Part shown: piece by piece, positions 27,703 to 40,900 of the stretch
Position numbering within the stretch: the stretch's first letter is position 1
Layout: every line of letters starts with the position of its first letter
Source: Lateolabrax maculatus
Taxonomy: Eukaryota; Chordata; Actinopteri; Acropomatiformes; Lateolabracidae
DNA length: 64,000 nt
Direction: 5' to 3'
Assembly: GCA_031216445.1 (NCBI GenBank)
Contig: CM062213.1
Span: 14,881,501 to 14,945,500, forward strand
Position numbers and translations under genes: made by a program
Notes under the pieces: model-generated
The model's database searches: none
Told to the model about the DNA's origin: nothing
What the model saw: only the letters and a program-made list of their open reading frames with translations

Positions 27703-27855
27703 ACCCAGTTCAGACCAAAAAGGCAAAATGAGTTGAAAACTTTGCTTTTTTTTGTAGCTGGATATAAGATACGGGCCAGAACACACCACTGAAACTTTTT
27801 CCTGCAGCGTTCTAAATGGTTTCGTCTCGTCGTGAATCTTTGGTCTGAACTGGGC
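27703..27855. mobile_element. piggyBac-like MITE flanked by TTAA
   Basis: 153 bp flanked by TTAA at 27699-27702 and 27856-27859. Termini ACCCAGTTCAGACCAAA and TTTGGTCTGAACTGGGC are inverted repeats matching at 16 of 17 positions. TTAA duplication with a CCC-type terminus is the piggyBac signature. It is too short to encode a transposase, and it lies just downstream of iars1 visible exon 22. Confidence 0.75.
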
Positions 27856-27997
27856 TTAAGATGATGAAGGTCAGAACTATCAATCTGATTCTCCCCTCAC
27901 TGTATATCTGCCCAAGAATTATTAGCCTTAAATCAGTTTAAACGTCTCCTGCCCGGATGCTAAAGTCAATATAATATCCACCTTCTTTTCATCTTAC

Positions 27998-28150
27998 CCT
28001 GGGTGAGGTCCTGGTCCAGGTAGAGTTTGAGCCGTCTGCCGCGGAGGCCGAAAACCTTGGCGGCCTCAGACAGCAGGCCTGAGTAGTCGAGCCCATTCTG
28101 ACCCACTGGGTTCACCAGCAGGAGGGTGCCCACCTCTCCTGTCTGGCACT
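27998..28150 (-). CDS. iars1: iars1 visible exon 22 (UNE-I repeat 2)
   Basis: 153 bp. Encodes ECQTGEVGTLLLVNPVGQNG, LDYSGLLSEAAKVFGLRGRR and LKLYLDQDLTQ, ending with one base of the next codon before donor GTAAGA. The protein should finish with roughly 20-25 more residues (an IPVKxLNMKTVYVS-like segment) in a last exon on the low-coordinate side. I searched by eye down to about 21.3 kb without finding it. Confidence 0.96.
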
Positions 28151-28934
28151 CTGGAGGAGATAGGAAGAGTGTTGAAGAGAAGTGAACCAGTCAGACTTCC
28201 TTTACAAATTAGGAAATGATGGGCTTGTTAGTAAGGTTTGTTCGCCAGTCCTGGGAAGGTAACAAGCATAAGCCTAGCCTCGGGAAAAGGGAAGAGACAG
28301 AAAGGAGGAATGATAAATCAAAAAGAGAGGAACAGAGAGAGAGATAGAGCTTGGCTGATCGATTGATTGATGTAAGGGTAGAGGGACAAGGTGCGAGGGG
28401 TTGAGTGAGAATGACTTAAAAGGAAAAAGCTGGTATCAAGTAAATTTCCTTCTGTTTAAAAGGTAAAAACGTTTTCTTACCAAGCTCATGAATTAACTAA
28501 TAAAAAATGTGTGAGTGTTTTTTTGTGCTAAGCTAAGTTAACTGACTGATGGCTGTAGGTTTTATATTTGCTGTACAGGCATGAAAGTGGAACAAGGGGG
28601 AATCTGGTTTGCGGCAACAGTGAAAAAACATATATGTGCATACAACAGACATACTAAAATTACTTTCCAATATTTTTCAAATCATATCTTTAAAACGATC
28701 TCCATCTCAAACTTGAATTCACTTTAATTTGTGTGGTATTCCGAATGTTACTTAACTAAACGATTGCAGTACTTTTTTCACTGATGAACAATTAGAAATA
28801 ATCATTGGAGCCATGATATGCATTAAATGAATCTTAGAGTACATAGACAAAATTGTTAGTATGATAAATTCAGTTTTGGTGTTGGTATCTCCAGGGGATT
28901 TGTTGGTTGTAAAACGCATGGCTTTATGTACAGT

Positions 28935-28983
<49 letters not shown>

Positions 28984-31900
28984 TCTGTGTGTGTCTCACC
29001 AGCTGGTTGTGAATTGCAGAGCAGCAAGTTCACGTAAGGACATAGGACGGTGTCGGTGGTGGGGCTGGAGCCGGGGCCAGGAGAGGAAGAGCCTGAAGTC
29101 ACTGACAAAGTTTTACCGCTCAGAGTCTGAAGGTCCACTTTGCCGGTCAACTCTGTAATGAACACAATAATGCACACAAGTTTAAGAATCTCATCTGGGT
29201 TTCTATGGAGCCCCTAGACTCACAACATAAACTGGGAAAAATAGATAATAGATAAATGATTGTGTGCCAAGAAATGTACTGATTAGAGCTAAACAGAAAA
29301 GTAAAATATATAAAGTTGAAAATTGATTTTATTAACTGATTGATGGAAGGAAAAGTTTAAACCTTTACATTTATTTAATGTTCAATTGAATCATTTTACC
29401 AAGAGTATTATATTTTCTATGTATTCACTAATATTTTTGAGAACCTTTCTTTGATAACCTTGTACTAAATTTTGTCAGTTTTGAGGCTCCATAGTTAACT
29501 ACGATAATATGCCTTTGCATCTAGTATTATTCATTATCCTTAATGTCTTTCTGAGAGGCCAAAAGCAGCTCACCCGTCCCACCGTTGAAAAATCTGAGCT
29601 GGGTGTTATTGGTTCCAAAGATGCTGCTGCTCACTTTCTTCAGCTTGTCCAAGTCCAGTCTGTTATCCCCTTTGGGGTTCTCCAACAGCACCACCCCCTC
29701 TGAAGAAGAAACCAGTCAGGATTACAAACATGACCAACAGGTATAAATTATACATATTCTTGTTAGATCTCTTCTGGCTGGACAAAAACTCTTTTTAGCT
29801 ACCTTGTTCTTTGTTGTTGACCTTCACCCGGAGGTTCACATAGGTGCAAGCTGGTCCACTTAGTGGAGCCCGAGGGGCTGAAGATCCTCTTACTATAGTT
29901 AACTCCAAGTCTGAACCCTTTAGCTGCAACAAAGGAAAAAAAAGAGCATTGAGGAGGAAAAGGGAGAGAGAGAGAATGACTTTTTATGTTCTTTACTGAA
30001 GTGTCCTTGAAACTAAAAATATAATTACTATCTGGATATATTTGTGGGTTGGTACAAGCCACAGAGAGTGGTAATATGGGAATGGGACAAACATTTCATC
30101 ATTAAAAAGATCTTAAAACATTTTGGGCATAAAATCAACCAACTCCACACCGAAGTATCCCTCATGTTTATGATTGTCAATGAGACGCATTGTCTGTTAC
30201 CAGCATGTTTCATTACTGTCGAAAGGCTGTGGTGCACAACAAGCTGCCTGTTAAACTGAACTTGTATCATAGTATGGCAGACAGTAGTCCTTCTTGCTCC
30301 GAGGTGTCCTTGCATACCTGAGTCTTTTCTTCTATGACGACGCTGGCAGTCTTGGGGACAGGGAAGTGCAGCAGTGGAGCCTTGGTGGTAGCCAGGATAA
30401 AGTCAGTGTGAGCCTCAATCACAGAGTCCAAGTACTCTCCCTTTGGCTGGCAGCGGTAGTACACAGTTATCTCATCTGATGGTACCAAATGGCCCTGTGA
30501 GACAAGAGATTGAGAGATAGGTAAAAATTGTAAAGAAAAATGTTATGATATCAAAAGAGCTAAAAGACAACATGGATTGATAACCATAAGTGAGTAAATA
30601 TGCTTAACATACTGCTTGAATAGTTTTTCAAACAACATGTGTGTGTAATAATCTGCCACTTGGTTTAGAAAAATCTGTTATCTGATTAGAACAAATGTAA
30701 TTTTCTTCAAAGCCTTGTTTTTTTCTACTAAAAAAAATGAAATCTGAAGAAAAAAATTAAGAGGAGATGGGATAAACAAAATGGAAGGGCGGACAAAAGA
30801 AGACCGGGCTGAGATTAAAAAGCGAAAAAACAGACAGTAAAGGAACAAATAAAGGCAGGACACAAGGGGGGATTTTTTTTATTGGATAAAAGCCCATCTA
30901 TTTTGGCATTGTGTGCAGCCAACTTCTACTAACCTTGACACATTCAAACACATTGATCTCATCCTAATCTGCAGCGAGCACCCGTGCACACGCGTGCACG
31001 GCCACACACGTATATTAACTGTGCAGTACACACACATACACACACACTTCAATTGCAGTATGTGGCTCAAGGGCAGAGGAATAACGTTAGCTAGATACAG
31101 AGGAGCAGTCAATCAATGGATGAAGGTTTATAGGCTTTTCCTGCCAAGTCAAGGTACTGACCTTACCCTAAAGGGGCTGGTAGAGTGTGTGTGCGTGTGT
31201 GTGTGTGTGTGTATACACGTCAGATAGAGCTACAGAGAGCTCTAGTCTGTAAGCTGACCTCGGTTTCTTAACCCTGCGCTTGCTCACAGAACGCACAAAA
31301 CACAAAAACCCACGCAAACACAGATAAAGACACACACGCACACCCATACGCTACAACCAAACATGTCAAAGAATTGTTAAAAATTAATTCCCATCCCTGG
31401 GGTGGAAAATTCCTAACAGATCTCAGTTTGAAATAACTGGAGGAATTTAGCCTGGCTGGGAGCCAGTGCACACCACTGCTATAGGGGGACGGAAAAAACT
31501 GTTTGTTGCTTGTGAAAACAAGGGGCTGTTGGCTAATCCGTCTTTACTCCCCAGACCACTTCAAAGCTCCAACATTAGAATCTGAAAGAGGACTGTAATT
31601 AAGCTTCCATTAAGCCTGCCTTATGATGGAGAAACTTCTAACTGTGACGCTGCAGTGGAAAGATTTCAAAACTGCCCTTACAAAATTTGCATGGGACATA
31701 AAGAGGAAGGGGGGAGGACGCAGTGATCAAAGGGAGGGAAATGTAACAAAAAAATACAGAAAATGTTGCTATGCTTGGTCTACATTGGAGGGCTGCAACT
31801 AACTATTATTTTCATTATTGATCACTGTCAATTATTTTTTTCAATTAATTAATTAATTAATAGTTTAGTCTATAAAGTGTCAGAATAGAGTGAAAAAAAG

Positions 31901-34900
31901 GTTCCCAGAGCACAACATAAAATTACTTTTTTGTCAACTAATATATGGAGCTCAGAAACTGACAAATTGCAGTAAAAGGTTATCAGACAAGTCAAAAATA
32001 TAACTGAATACAGGAGACACAATTCAAATGGAGTGTAAAAAGTAATATAAAGCTGTGACTCTGTAACTCTACTTTAAAACTTAAATAATGTATTTTACTC
32101 TTCTATTGATTTTGTACATTTCAAATATATATAATGAGGTGGTAATGTCACATTAGAGAAGCTGTAATTTAAAACAAGATTGTTTAGTAGCATTGTTTAA
32201 TAAATCCCTTATGATTGTACATGCTGATTCATTTTTGTGTTGCTCTGCTAACAGATTAATCGACTTTTAGCTCTACTATATTGATCAAAATATATGAATG
32301 CGGAAGAGGTGCGTATGGTAAAAAGACTATCAGGATTAGGATGTTAAAGGCTAGGAGGTCACTGACAACAAAAATAGTGTTGTTTACAGATGTATAACAA
32401 GGGAAACCTCCTAACAAAAGAAAAAGTTCAAGTAGTTCTGAGTGATACTGTATTTTCTAATTTTAAAGAGCATGCAGTGTCACAAAACTCTGCCAGGAGG
32501 GGATGTGGAGGCGGTCGTCATCCTTTAAAATACACAGATTTTAGTGTAATTTTTTAAATCTTAACGTGCCATTTTCCTAATTGCTTCTCACTCTCCATTC
32601 TTCCATTTCCTTTCCCCTGCTTAAATGTCAAGCATTACTCACCATGAAACAGACTTGAATGGTATTAATTCCTTAAACTGCCTCAGTGGCATGTTTTGCT
32701 CACCCGGGCACATTTCTGATTACATGTATTGGCAAACTGTTTCAAATATGTCATATTCTATTAGACACTGGATTGTAAAATTCACTAGTAGTGTGTTATG
32801 TGTCACTCTTGTTTCTAGAGCTAGTAGCGCTCCTGAAATAATTGTCCCACCTTCTTGCGTAGTTTCTGAATGCGGTTGATGACCTCTCGGGCAACGCCCT
32901 CATCCAGCATGGACTGGTCCGGGGAAACATCCAGCAGCACCAGGACCTGATGGACAAAAGACCCAGAGGACAACAGAAGAGTTTAAGCCACATGTTGAAC
33001 TGCCCACAATACTGTTCCAATGTTTCCAAAGACTGAAATGCTGTTCAGCTAATTTTGACAGGTTGAATCAGCGCGTATTGGGTGTTTTTCCATCCTTGAT
33101 CCATCGTATGCTGCACAGATTGTAAAGCCGTTTGGTGCAAAAATTTGTGTTAAAAGGCTTTACATTTTGACATATATAAAATGGTTTGACTTAATTTTCA
33201 TAAGTTCATATTTGTAAGTGATGCATGTCATCCTCTGCAGAAAATGTTTAAATATCAGATGTATAGATCCCTGACTATGAATCATTAACAATCATTAAAT
33301 AAAAAAGAAAAATACTAATTTATTTATAATAGGGTTCCCACAATTAAGTGGTCAAATCAGGGTGATTTGAAGGTGATGTATTTGAACATAAATATCGAAC
33401 TTCCTCAGGACATTAAGATTTAGTATTTGGGCAAAGAGAAATATAGAATACTGTTATTCTGTCTATTACTATTATAAAAAAAAGTATTTTCCATATTTTG
33501 AAATTGTTTATTTTACATAAAGTAGCCAATTACAGCCAAAACTAGCCACAAAAAAAAGCTTGTTTTCTGTTACTGTAACAACCAATGGCATGCTCCTTCA
33601 ACACTACATGTTGACAGATTGAAACTGCATATTTTCATTAACTCTAACCATGTACACCCCACAATTATTGCAATGTGGATTTGACAGAATAGTAGAAGAC
33701 GTTAACAGAATTTCAAAAGTCAAGAAGACCTTAAGGTAGTTTTAATCTTCTGATACCATGTGTTTACTGTAGCCACTGAGTAACCAGACTCCTTCAGCCC
33801 CATACAAAAAACTATAGAACTGAAAAGGCAAGGTAAAATCCAGAGACAACAAGGGCCTTTATGAAATAAATCTGCCTCATACTGTTGTCAAAAGATTTAT
33901 AATGTAAAAAACAACAACACAAAAAAAACAACCAACTAAGCAGCAATAATGACAATATTGTAGTCTGTGTGAGTCACTGAAGTAAAATGAGTGTCATGTG
34001 GTGTAAGGCTGAGCTGCTGCCAGCCCTGAACACTTTACCATGGGAAGAAGGAGGGAAAGAGATGACAGGGTGACAGAGAAAAAGTACACAAAGATAACAG
34101 TGATACAGAATATGAGAGAAAGAACAGAGAGACAGACAGATGGGTGCTGGAGAGTCGGCGCGAGTGAGCGAGCGAGCGAGAGTAACAGAAAGAAATTAAA
34201 AAGCCAGCTCAGTAAACTGGTATTAAGGTGCAGCCGTGTGGTGTGCGTACGCTTGGAGGAGCACTGATTAGACAGGGCCTGTGGGGAACGCATACATGCT
34301 GGCTTCCACTTAGCCGTGAAATGATTTCATACATCACACTCACAGTAAAGACACATAAATGCATTTACAGTGTGAGGCAGCTTGGTGGATGAGTAGGACG
34401 AGTAGCATTTAAAAAAATAGAAAAAATGTTTTACATCCGGTTACATTGCAATTTGTAGCTCAATCTACACAAGAGCAGATAATGTATGCAGCTACAGCCA
34501 GGAGAGTATTAGTTTAACTTCCTGAAGCCTGGAGACCTGAGGGTGATGACGAGACTCCAGATAATATGGCAATTCCACACATTTTCTAAAAACTTGGTAG
34601 CGTATACATAAGACCAAGTGATTAAAATAAAATAGGAGGACCATCTATTTTTAAGCTGCCTGAAGGCAGTGGTGTGAGGAAGAGCGCCATATTGTTTTGC
34701 CAATAACTATATACTTGATAGTTTAAAAAGGGAAGCTACATTTGTCCAGAGAAAACCAAGAATTTGATATTTTTTTAAATCTTTTTTTCCCTGAAGAATG
34801 TTCAATTTCGCATGCAAAGATATCTCTTGCCAAAATGATAACATTTTAATTTTCTAGCATACCTGTGCATCAGAGTGTGCTTCATACTGTGCGGCTGAGC

Positions 34901-37900
34901 CAGAGCTCTGGTTGAAGGTGTACATTAGCCTCAGGTCCTCCTCATGAAGCTCATGGCCGTCCACCTCGATAGATCCTAAAAATAACCGCAACAAAATGAA
35001 CATATGCTTATAACCACAGTTATGGTGTTGAACCTAAAAGTAAACATTATTATATTGCAGCACACAGTAACATTTACCAATTCATTGTAAAACAGAGTAC
35101 GCTTTTAACATAGTAAATATGTGGTTCATACAGAATTCAGTTCCATTGGAACCCCTACTGTGTCTCTACATCAGACCACATTTCTGAACGACCATAAATT
35201 ATACAGTCCACACAAAATTCACCAGAGGGCATGAAAATTAGTTAACACCATACTAAATATACACTCATTAAAAAAGTTTGCTACTACAAATATTAAGATT
35301 TTCCTCTTGGGTTGGGGTATTCTTGGTAACAATCATGTAGGATGAAATTATGTGGTATTGCCTTAAGAGCCAATCATGAAAAATGTTCCGGTACAAAGTC
35401 AGTTGGACGTTGAGTGACATATAATAAAGGAAAATGTTTGAACTGTTGAGCAGTGGTAACATCACTACATAATAATTAAACCAGATAATAATGACATAAT
35501 AATTCAACTAGACAAGTATAACATACTGAGACTGATGCTTTTATGTGAAATTGTAAAAGGATCCTCAATTCTTGCTATTAGGGAGGTATCTGTATGTGTA
35601 CAAAACTAAAATACCACCAGGCTGATAAGAGAATATGGATAATTTAAGGGTGGATAAGAAGACATGGATGATTTAAGGGATAAGAATACATTGATGCATT
35701 TGAGAGTGATTGATTATTACTGAGGCCCATAATGATTAAATCAATGCTGGCTACAGACTTAAGTGCAAATGTGCTGATAAACAATTTAATGTCCCACTAT
35801 TCTCCTGATTAAATCGGAATAAATTGCCAACAGATTGTGTGAAATTATTCTTTATTTGGCAGTGTTTGTCTATTGAGAAAGATTCTAGAAAAGGTTTCAA
35901 TTACACCCAATCATACAGAATAAAGTGCTTTCTGAACTTGCATGCAGGCCAGGGCTTTGTTTTGAATTAACTGGGGTCTGGACCGTTATTTTCTTGCATT
36001 TTGAGATTCCTTACATCGCTGTGTTACTGACCACATCCACATGACATTCTGAGCTTTTAAACAATACAGCAAACCCAATCTAGACAGGTTTATATCTCCA
36101 TTTTGCCATTGGCAGCAATTACTCACGTCTGTGTTCTGACTAAAAACCATGACCGCGTTCTCCACTCCTCTTCACTTCTCCACACCCAGAGGCTGGGTGA
36201 AACAGTCACTCCATTTCTCTCTAATCCTAGATTTCCATGCTTTGATTTTCTGTGTCCCTCCTTGCTTCACTGCACTTTTCCACCTTCTCTCTTAACATCT
36301 TTTCTTCCACCCAATCAAAATGATGGGATCAAAGGTACAGGTAAGGAATAATGAGTAATACAACCAATGGCCATGAACCCACAATCAGTTTCTGGCCAAA
36401 TTGCCACCCTTATAGTCTAAATGGAACAAGGTTTTTTGAGTCATGGATTCTGAACTCGAAATTGCTCAAGGAGGTTAAAAGTAGACTCTCAACTGAATGT
36501 GAGCTGTTAGCTTCAGATCCAGTAGTGTGCCTTCCACTAATGGACTGATAAGTTAACAGATGATTATTTTTACTTTTCCATCCTTCCATCCTACTGTTTC
36601 CCCCTAGGTCGAGTCTTTGTGCTAAACTAATTTAACCGGCTGCTAGCAGTAACTTCATATTTACCACGTTGAACTATTCATAGGTAATGCACTATACAGT
36701 TCAGCACCTTAAAAATGGGTATTTTACAGGCAAACATGCCTCGCCTGTTACTTGGTTCCACTGTACACATTTTCATCTGTGTGTTTCCTCTCTCCATCAT
36801 TTTTCCACCATCCTCCACCACATCAATCTCTTCCCTTCCATCGCTCATCCTCCTCTTTTCCTTCCAATTGGCTAGACTTCAAACATCCAACTGATTGGAA
36901 ATGTTAAGTTCCCACAGCCCAGCTGACCTCCACTGCTGCCTTCCCCAGAGACTCTGGGGGCTCTCCTCGTCTTTCTATAATTGGAGAGACGAGATACCTT
37001 GCACTGCTTTGATCCGTACTCGAGCTCTGATTATAGTTTCAGAAGGGTTAGGGTTTGCATTCAGAGGATAAACTGGCTGTCTCTCTGTGCCCGACTTTAC
37101 TGAAAGGATTCTTTGAGTTTTTGGTTGAATAAATATGATTGCAACACAACATGCAGCAGTTGTGTGCAAAATCCTAATACTAACCTTCAGTCTATTGTAT
37201 AGAGAACACAAGTACTTGGTGATAAATGAACACACAAAAAGGTTTCTGAAATGTCATTTGCAGAGAAAATATATTAACTTTGTCATGTGTACATGCAAAC
37301 TAGTAAGCTACATTAGACTACTGTTATGCATTTACACTGTTGAAAAGTTTAAGTGATTTTCCTTTGCACCTCGAGTGTGATTTCTTAAAACATAGCAATA
37401 CCTGTTTTCTGGAAGGACTCTAGCTGTTCGCTGGTGAGCTCCTTGATAGAAGAAGTGACAGCTTTGAAGGCCCCCTTTAGTCTCTTTCCGAGCACCATGT
37501 GGTCTGGCTCGGCTCTCAGACGGATACCGTACTTGTCCTTGTCGGTTGACAGTGTCAGTTGTCGCACATTAAGCTCCTGGAGGGTGAAGAAAAAGACACA
37601 CACTATGCCTTAGAAAAGGTAAAGGTGTAGTTCCTTGTATAGAGTGTTAATATAATATAAAGTATACTGATAAGTACCAGGGTTATTACAGTTGACAAAA
37701 AAAGATGAAGCTGTAATGCACTGCAAAATTGTTTTCAATATACGCTGCTAAACCACTAAATGCCAAAAAAAAGCCTAAAATAAATGGCACATCAACTTAA
37801 CTTAAATTGTAAATGCACATTGAAAATGCACTAAACCCAAAAATCCAAACTAAATAAAAATAAAATGAAATGTAATTATGCATTTGCATGTACTGTAAAG

Positions 37901-40900
37901 AGCAAATCACTAATTGATTACAGAGTCATTCACTCAAAGAGTAAATCAGCCTTGAAATCAATCAGTAATAAGCCAGTCAGTACGCCATTCCTCCTATTCA
38001 GTCAAAATTTCTGCCTTTCAATACAGTACGTTTCATTCTTCAATGTAAATTGAGAGAGAACTTTGATCCAGTCACACCTGGTGAAGCAGTAGAGATACTA
38101 AATTTAGCCATACTGACACCCAACCCTGGCCTGTCATGTACTGCTTCTTTCAGCCAATCACTCTGAAAAGTTGACTGAGTTCTAGCGTAGTTGACGGAAA
38201 GCACAGATAAGCTACTGTAGTGTGCTGAGCAATAAACTTAAAGGGCAGTGTGGGGCTGAAAAAAGTAGCGGGGACTTCTGTTCTGAGCAGAGCTTGGTTT
38301 GTGAAAATACAAATGCACAAAAATAACCTATTTTATCTTGCAAGTTAAGAGAGGTAGTCCACTTCTCTATACATCAAAAAGGCAATTGTGAGGGGTCTTA
38401 AATTAAGATAAATGCTTTGTTAAAAAAATGTAACTACTCAGGGCATGTGCTGCAAAGGGCCAATCAAAAATTGTAATTCACTCAGAGAGCAAGTCAGCCA
38501 TGAAATCAACCACTCAGCCAGACAACAATGAAAATACATTTTTTAGTCACACTATGAAAACATTCCTCGCTTAGAGGTCAAAAGAGTCATGATACGGCAG
38601 AACTTTACTGTATATCGATTGGTCACCAGTCAAACAGTAATAATTACAGAATAATAATAATAAAGGAATCTAAGTAAAAGCAACAGTGAAAAGGTGAATC
38701 CAGACTTAATCTACCTAACTTTCAAATGCTTAACTGAAACTACAGCCCATACATTGTAAGAGAGTTTAAAGGTTCTTTGCTGGGCTGCAGGACCTTAAAC
38801 GGATTTCAGTTCTGATCAAATAAATCTTGATTACTGGAGAGAAGCTAGAAGTCGGCAAGGTTAAATGTTTTCTCCACCAAAAATGAAACAGAGTGGGAGA
38901 TAAGAAGTGGCTACAACTAAGATGAAGTTTGTAGGATTTAACAGAAGGTTGCAACAGAAGCCCTTACCGACGTGAACCTTAATCTATAAATGATCTGGCA
39001 ATTTTCCTGCTCTGCATCATATGGGAACAAGAGCCGGAATCCATTTTCCATCTAAGATGCATCAGTAATTTCTCAGCTTGGGACCTAGTAAGACTTTATG
39101 AAAAAGTGTGAGACATTTTTACTTGAGACAGTAGCGGGGTTGTCTAAGTCAGCTGTGGAACAACATTGACTTCTAGAGCTTTGTTGGTGGAAAATCAAAC
39201 CCAAAGACAAACTGGATAATGCCAGTTTAATGGCTTCCTGCACTAAAAGGCTATAACAATTAGTCTGTCTAATGTCTGCATAGTCATTTTTCCAGTCTCT
39301 TGGACAGCACCTGAATGGAACCAAAAAACGTTCGTAATTAATCTGCCCTTTCAGGTGCATAACCATACATTTAAGATGTTACTTTCCCAAAAATGACACG
39401 TAACATTAAAATACCCACTCCTCAACTTTACTGTATGACTATATTTTTTTCTCCATAAAGTGTATGTATACATAAGATGTATAAGTGTAAATTAAAAAAA
39501 AAATAAAAAACTTAAACGAAAGTTAAACCTACAGAGCCAGCGTCTTAGTAATGTGGCAGGCTCTATATGTAGAAGACCTACGGGGACTATAATGATGCAT
39601 ATTACTGTGACTATGAAGTATACAAACAGATTAACCGTAATATAATGTTTCTGTGTGGTGGAGGAAAAAAAGACATACTGCTTGTGTTGGCACTTTATAT
39701 TTGATGAGGGGTTTGTGTGTGGAGATCAAACATGAAATCATTTGCTAGGGCACCTGCTCCACCCCCTTTTTAAATCAACTAGGCACTGAAATTTTAATTA
39801 CAGCTAAGGATACAAATGTCATAAGAAGATGTACTCCCTCTGTTGTACATGACTCTATCAAGTCAACATACTGGCTTTGGAGTGTCAACGAGGTTCTAGG
39901 GGGATGACTCTCTTTAACTTATAAATGTAATCGTACTGATCCAAGCACAGTAAACAGACACTAATAGAAAGAAACACATCATGCCTGGAAACAGAGCACT
40001 TGCAAAATGACACTCTGCCAAGACAACTTCAGACTACACAAAATGCACAGTTATCACACAATAAGGGTATTCTTCGTTAAAAATACAATATAAAATACAA
40101 TTTACATACTTCCAGGATGTATTTCTGCAGGGACTGGATGTCTTTCAGAGCCTCTGGGTCCTGGTGAATAACTACCACCTCCTTCAATGGGTACTGAAAT
40201 ACATTACGGCATTATAGTTGGTCAATAGCTCCAGCACCAAAAGCACAAAATAGGTTTGTTGTAATCAACACCACAGCTATGGCTACAACAAACTAGACCG
40301 AGTGCACTAATATGACAAAACCAGATGCGCTTAAAGCTACAGGAAATCTATAGGAAATTACATTTCATTTTTACATAACCATAACATAAACAAACATTTT
40401 TGATAGTGATCCCATAAATAATTGTGAATAACTAATGTACTCAATGTTTTACATTTGTAAAATAAACTTCTCAGTGCTTTCTGGTGGACAAACTATCTAA
40501 TGGAACTCAAACATGTCTGCACTGCAATTTCTTAATTGGCTGACATCGCTACATTTGCAATAGGCAATATCAGCTTGTTGCCTAGAGTTTTAATGCATTG
40601 TACCTCTTACACTGAAGTGTGTGAATGAATTGGATAAAGTTGATGATTCACCTTGACGGGCAGGGTCTTCCTGTCTCGGATCACTCTCCCCAGCTCAATC
40701 ACAGACTGCATCTGACAGACAGCGCTCTCAATACGCTTGTCAATCAAACTCTCCCTGCAAAAACAGAAATACGAATAAAGAAAATCTAAGTTTCACCACA
40801 TCATAAGTGTTACAATGTCATAGTATAATTGTTTGAATAACAGTATGGGTCATACTGGAGAGGATGGGGCTTTAAGAGACTTTTGCAATTGTAATGGGTG

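Noticed and set aside
28752..29177. 141-codon minus-strand frame read straight through 28937-28990
   Set aside because: Its upper part is iars1 visible exon 21; the rest is translation through the CA repeat beyond the splice donor.
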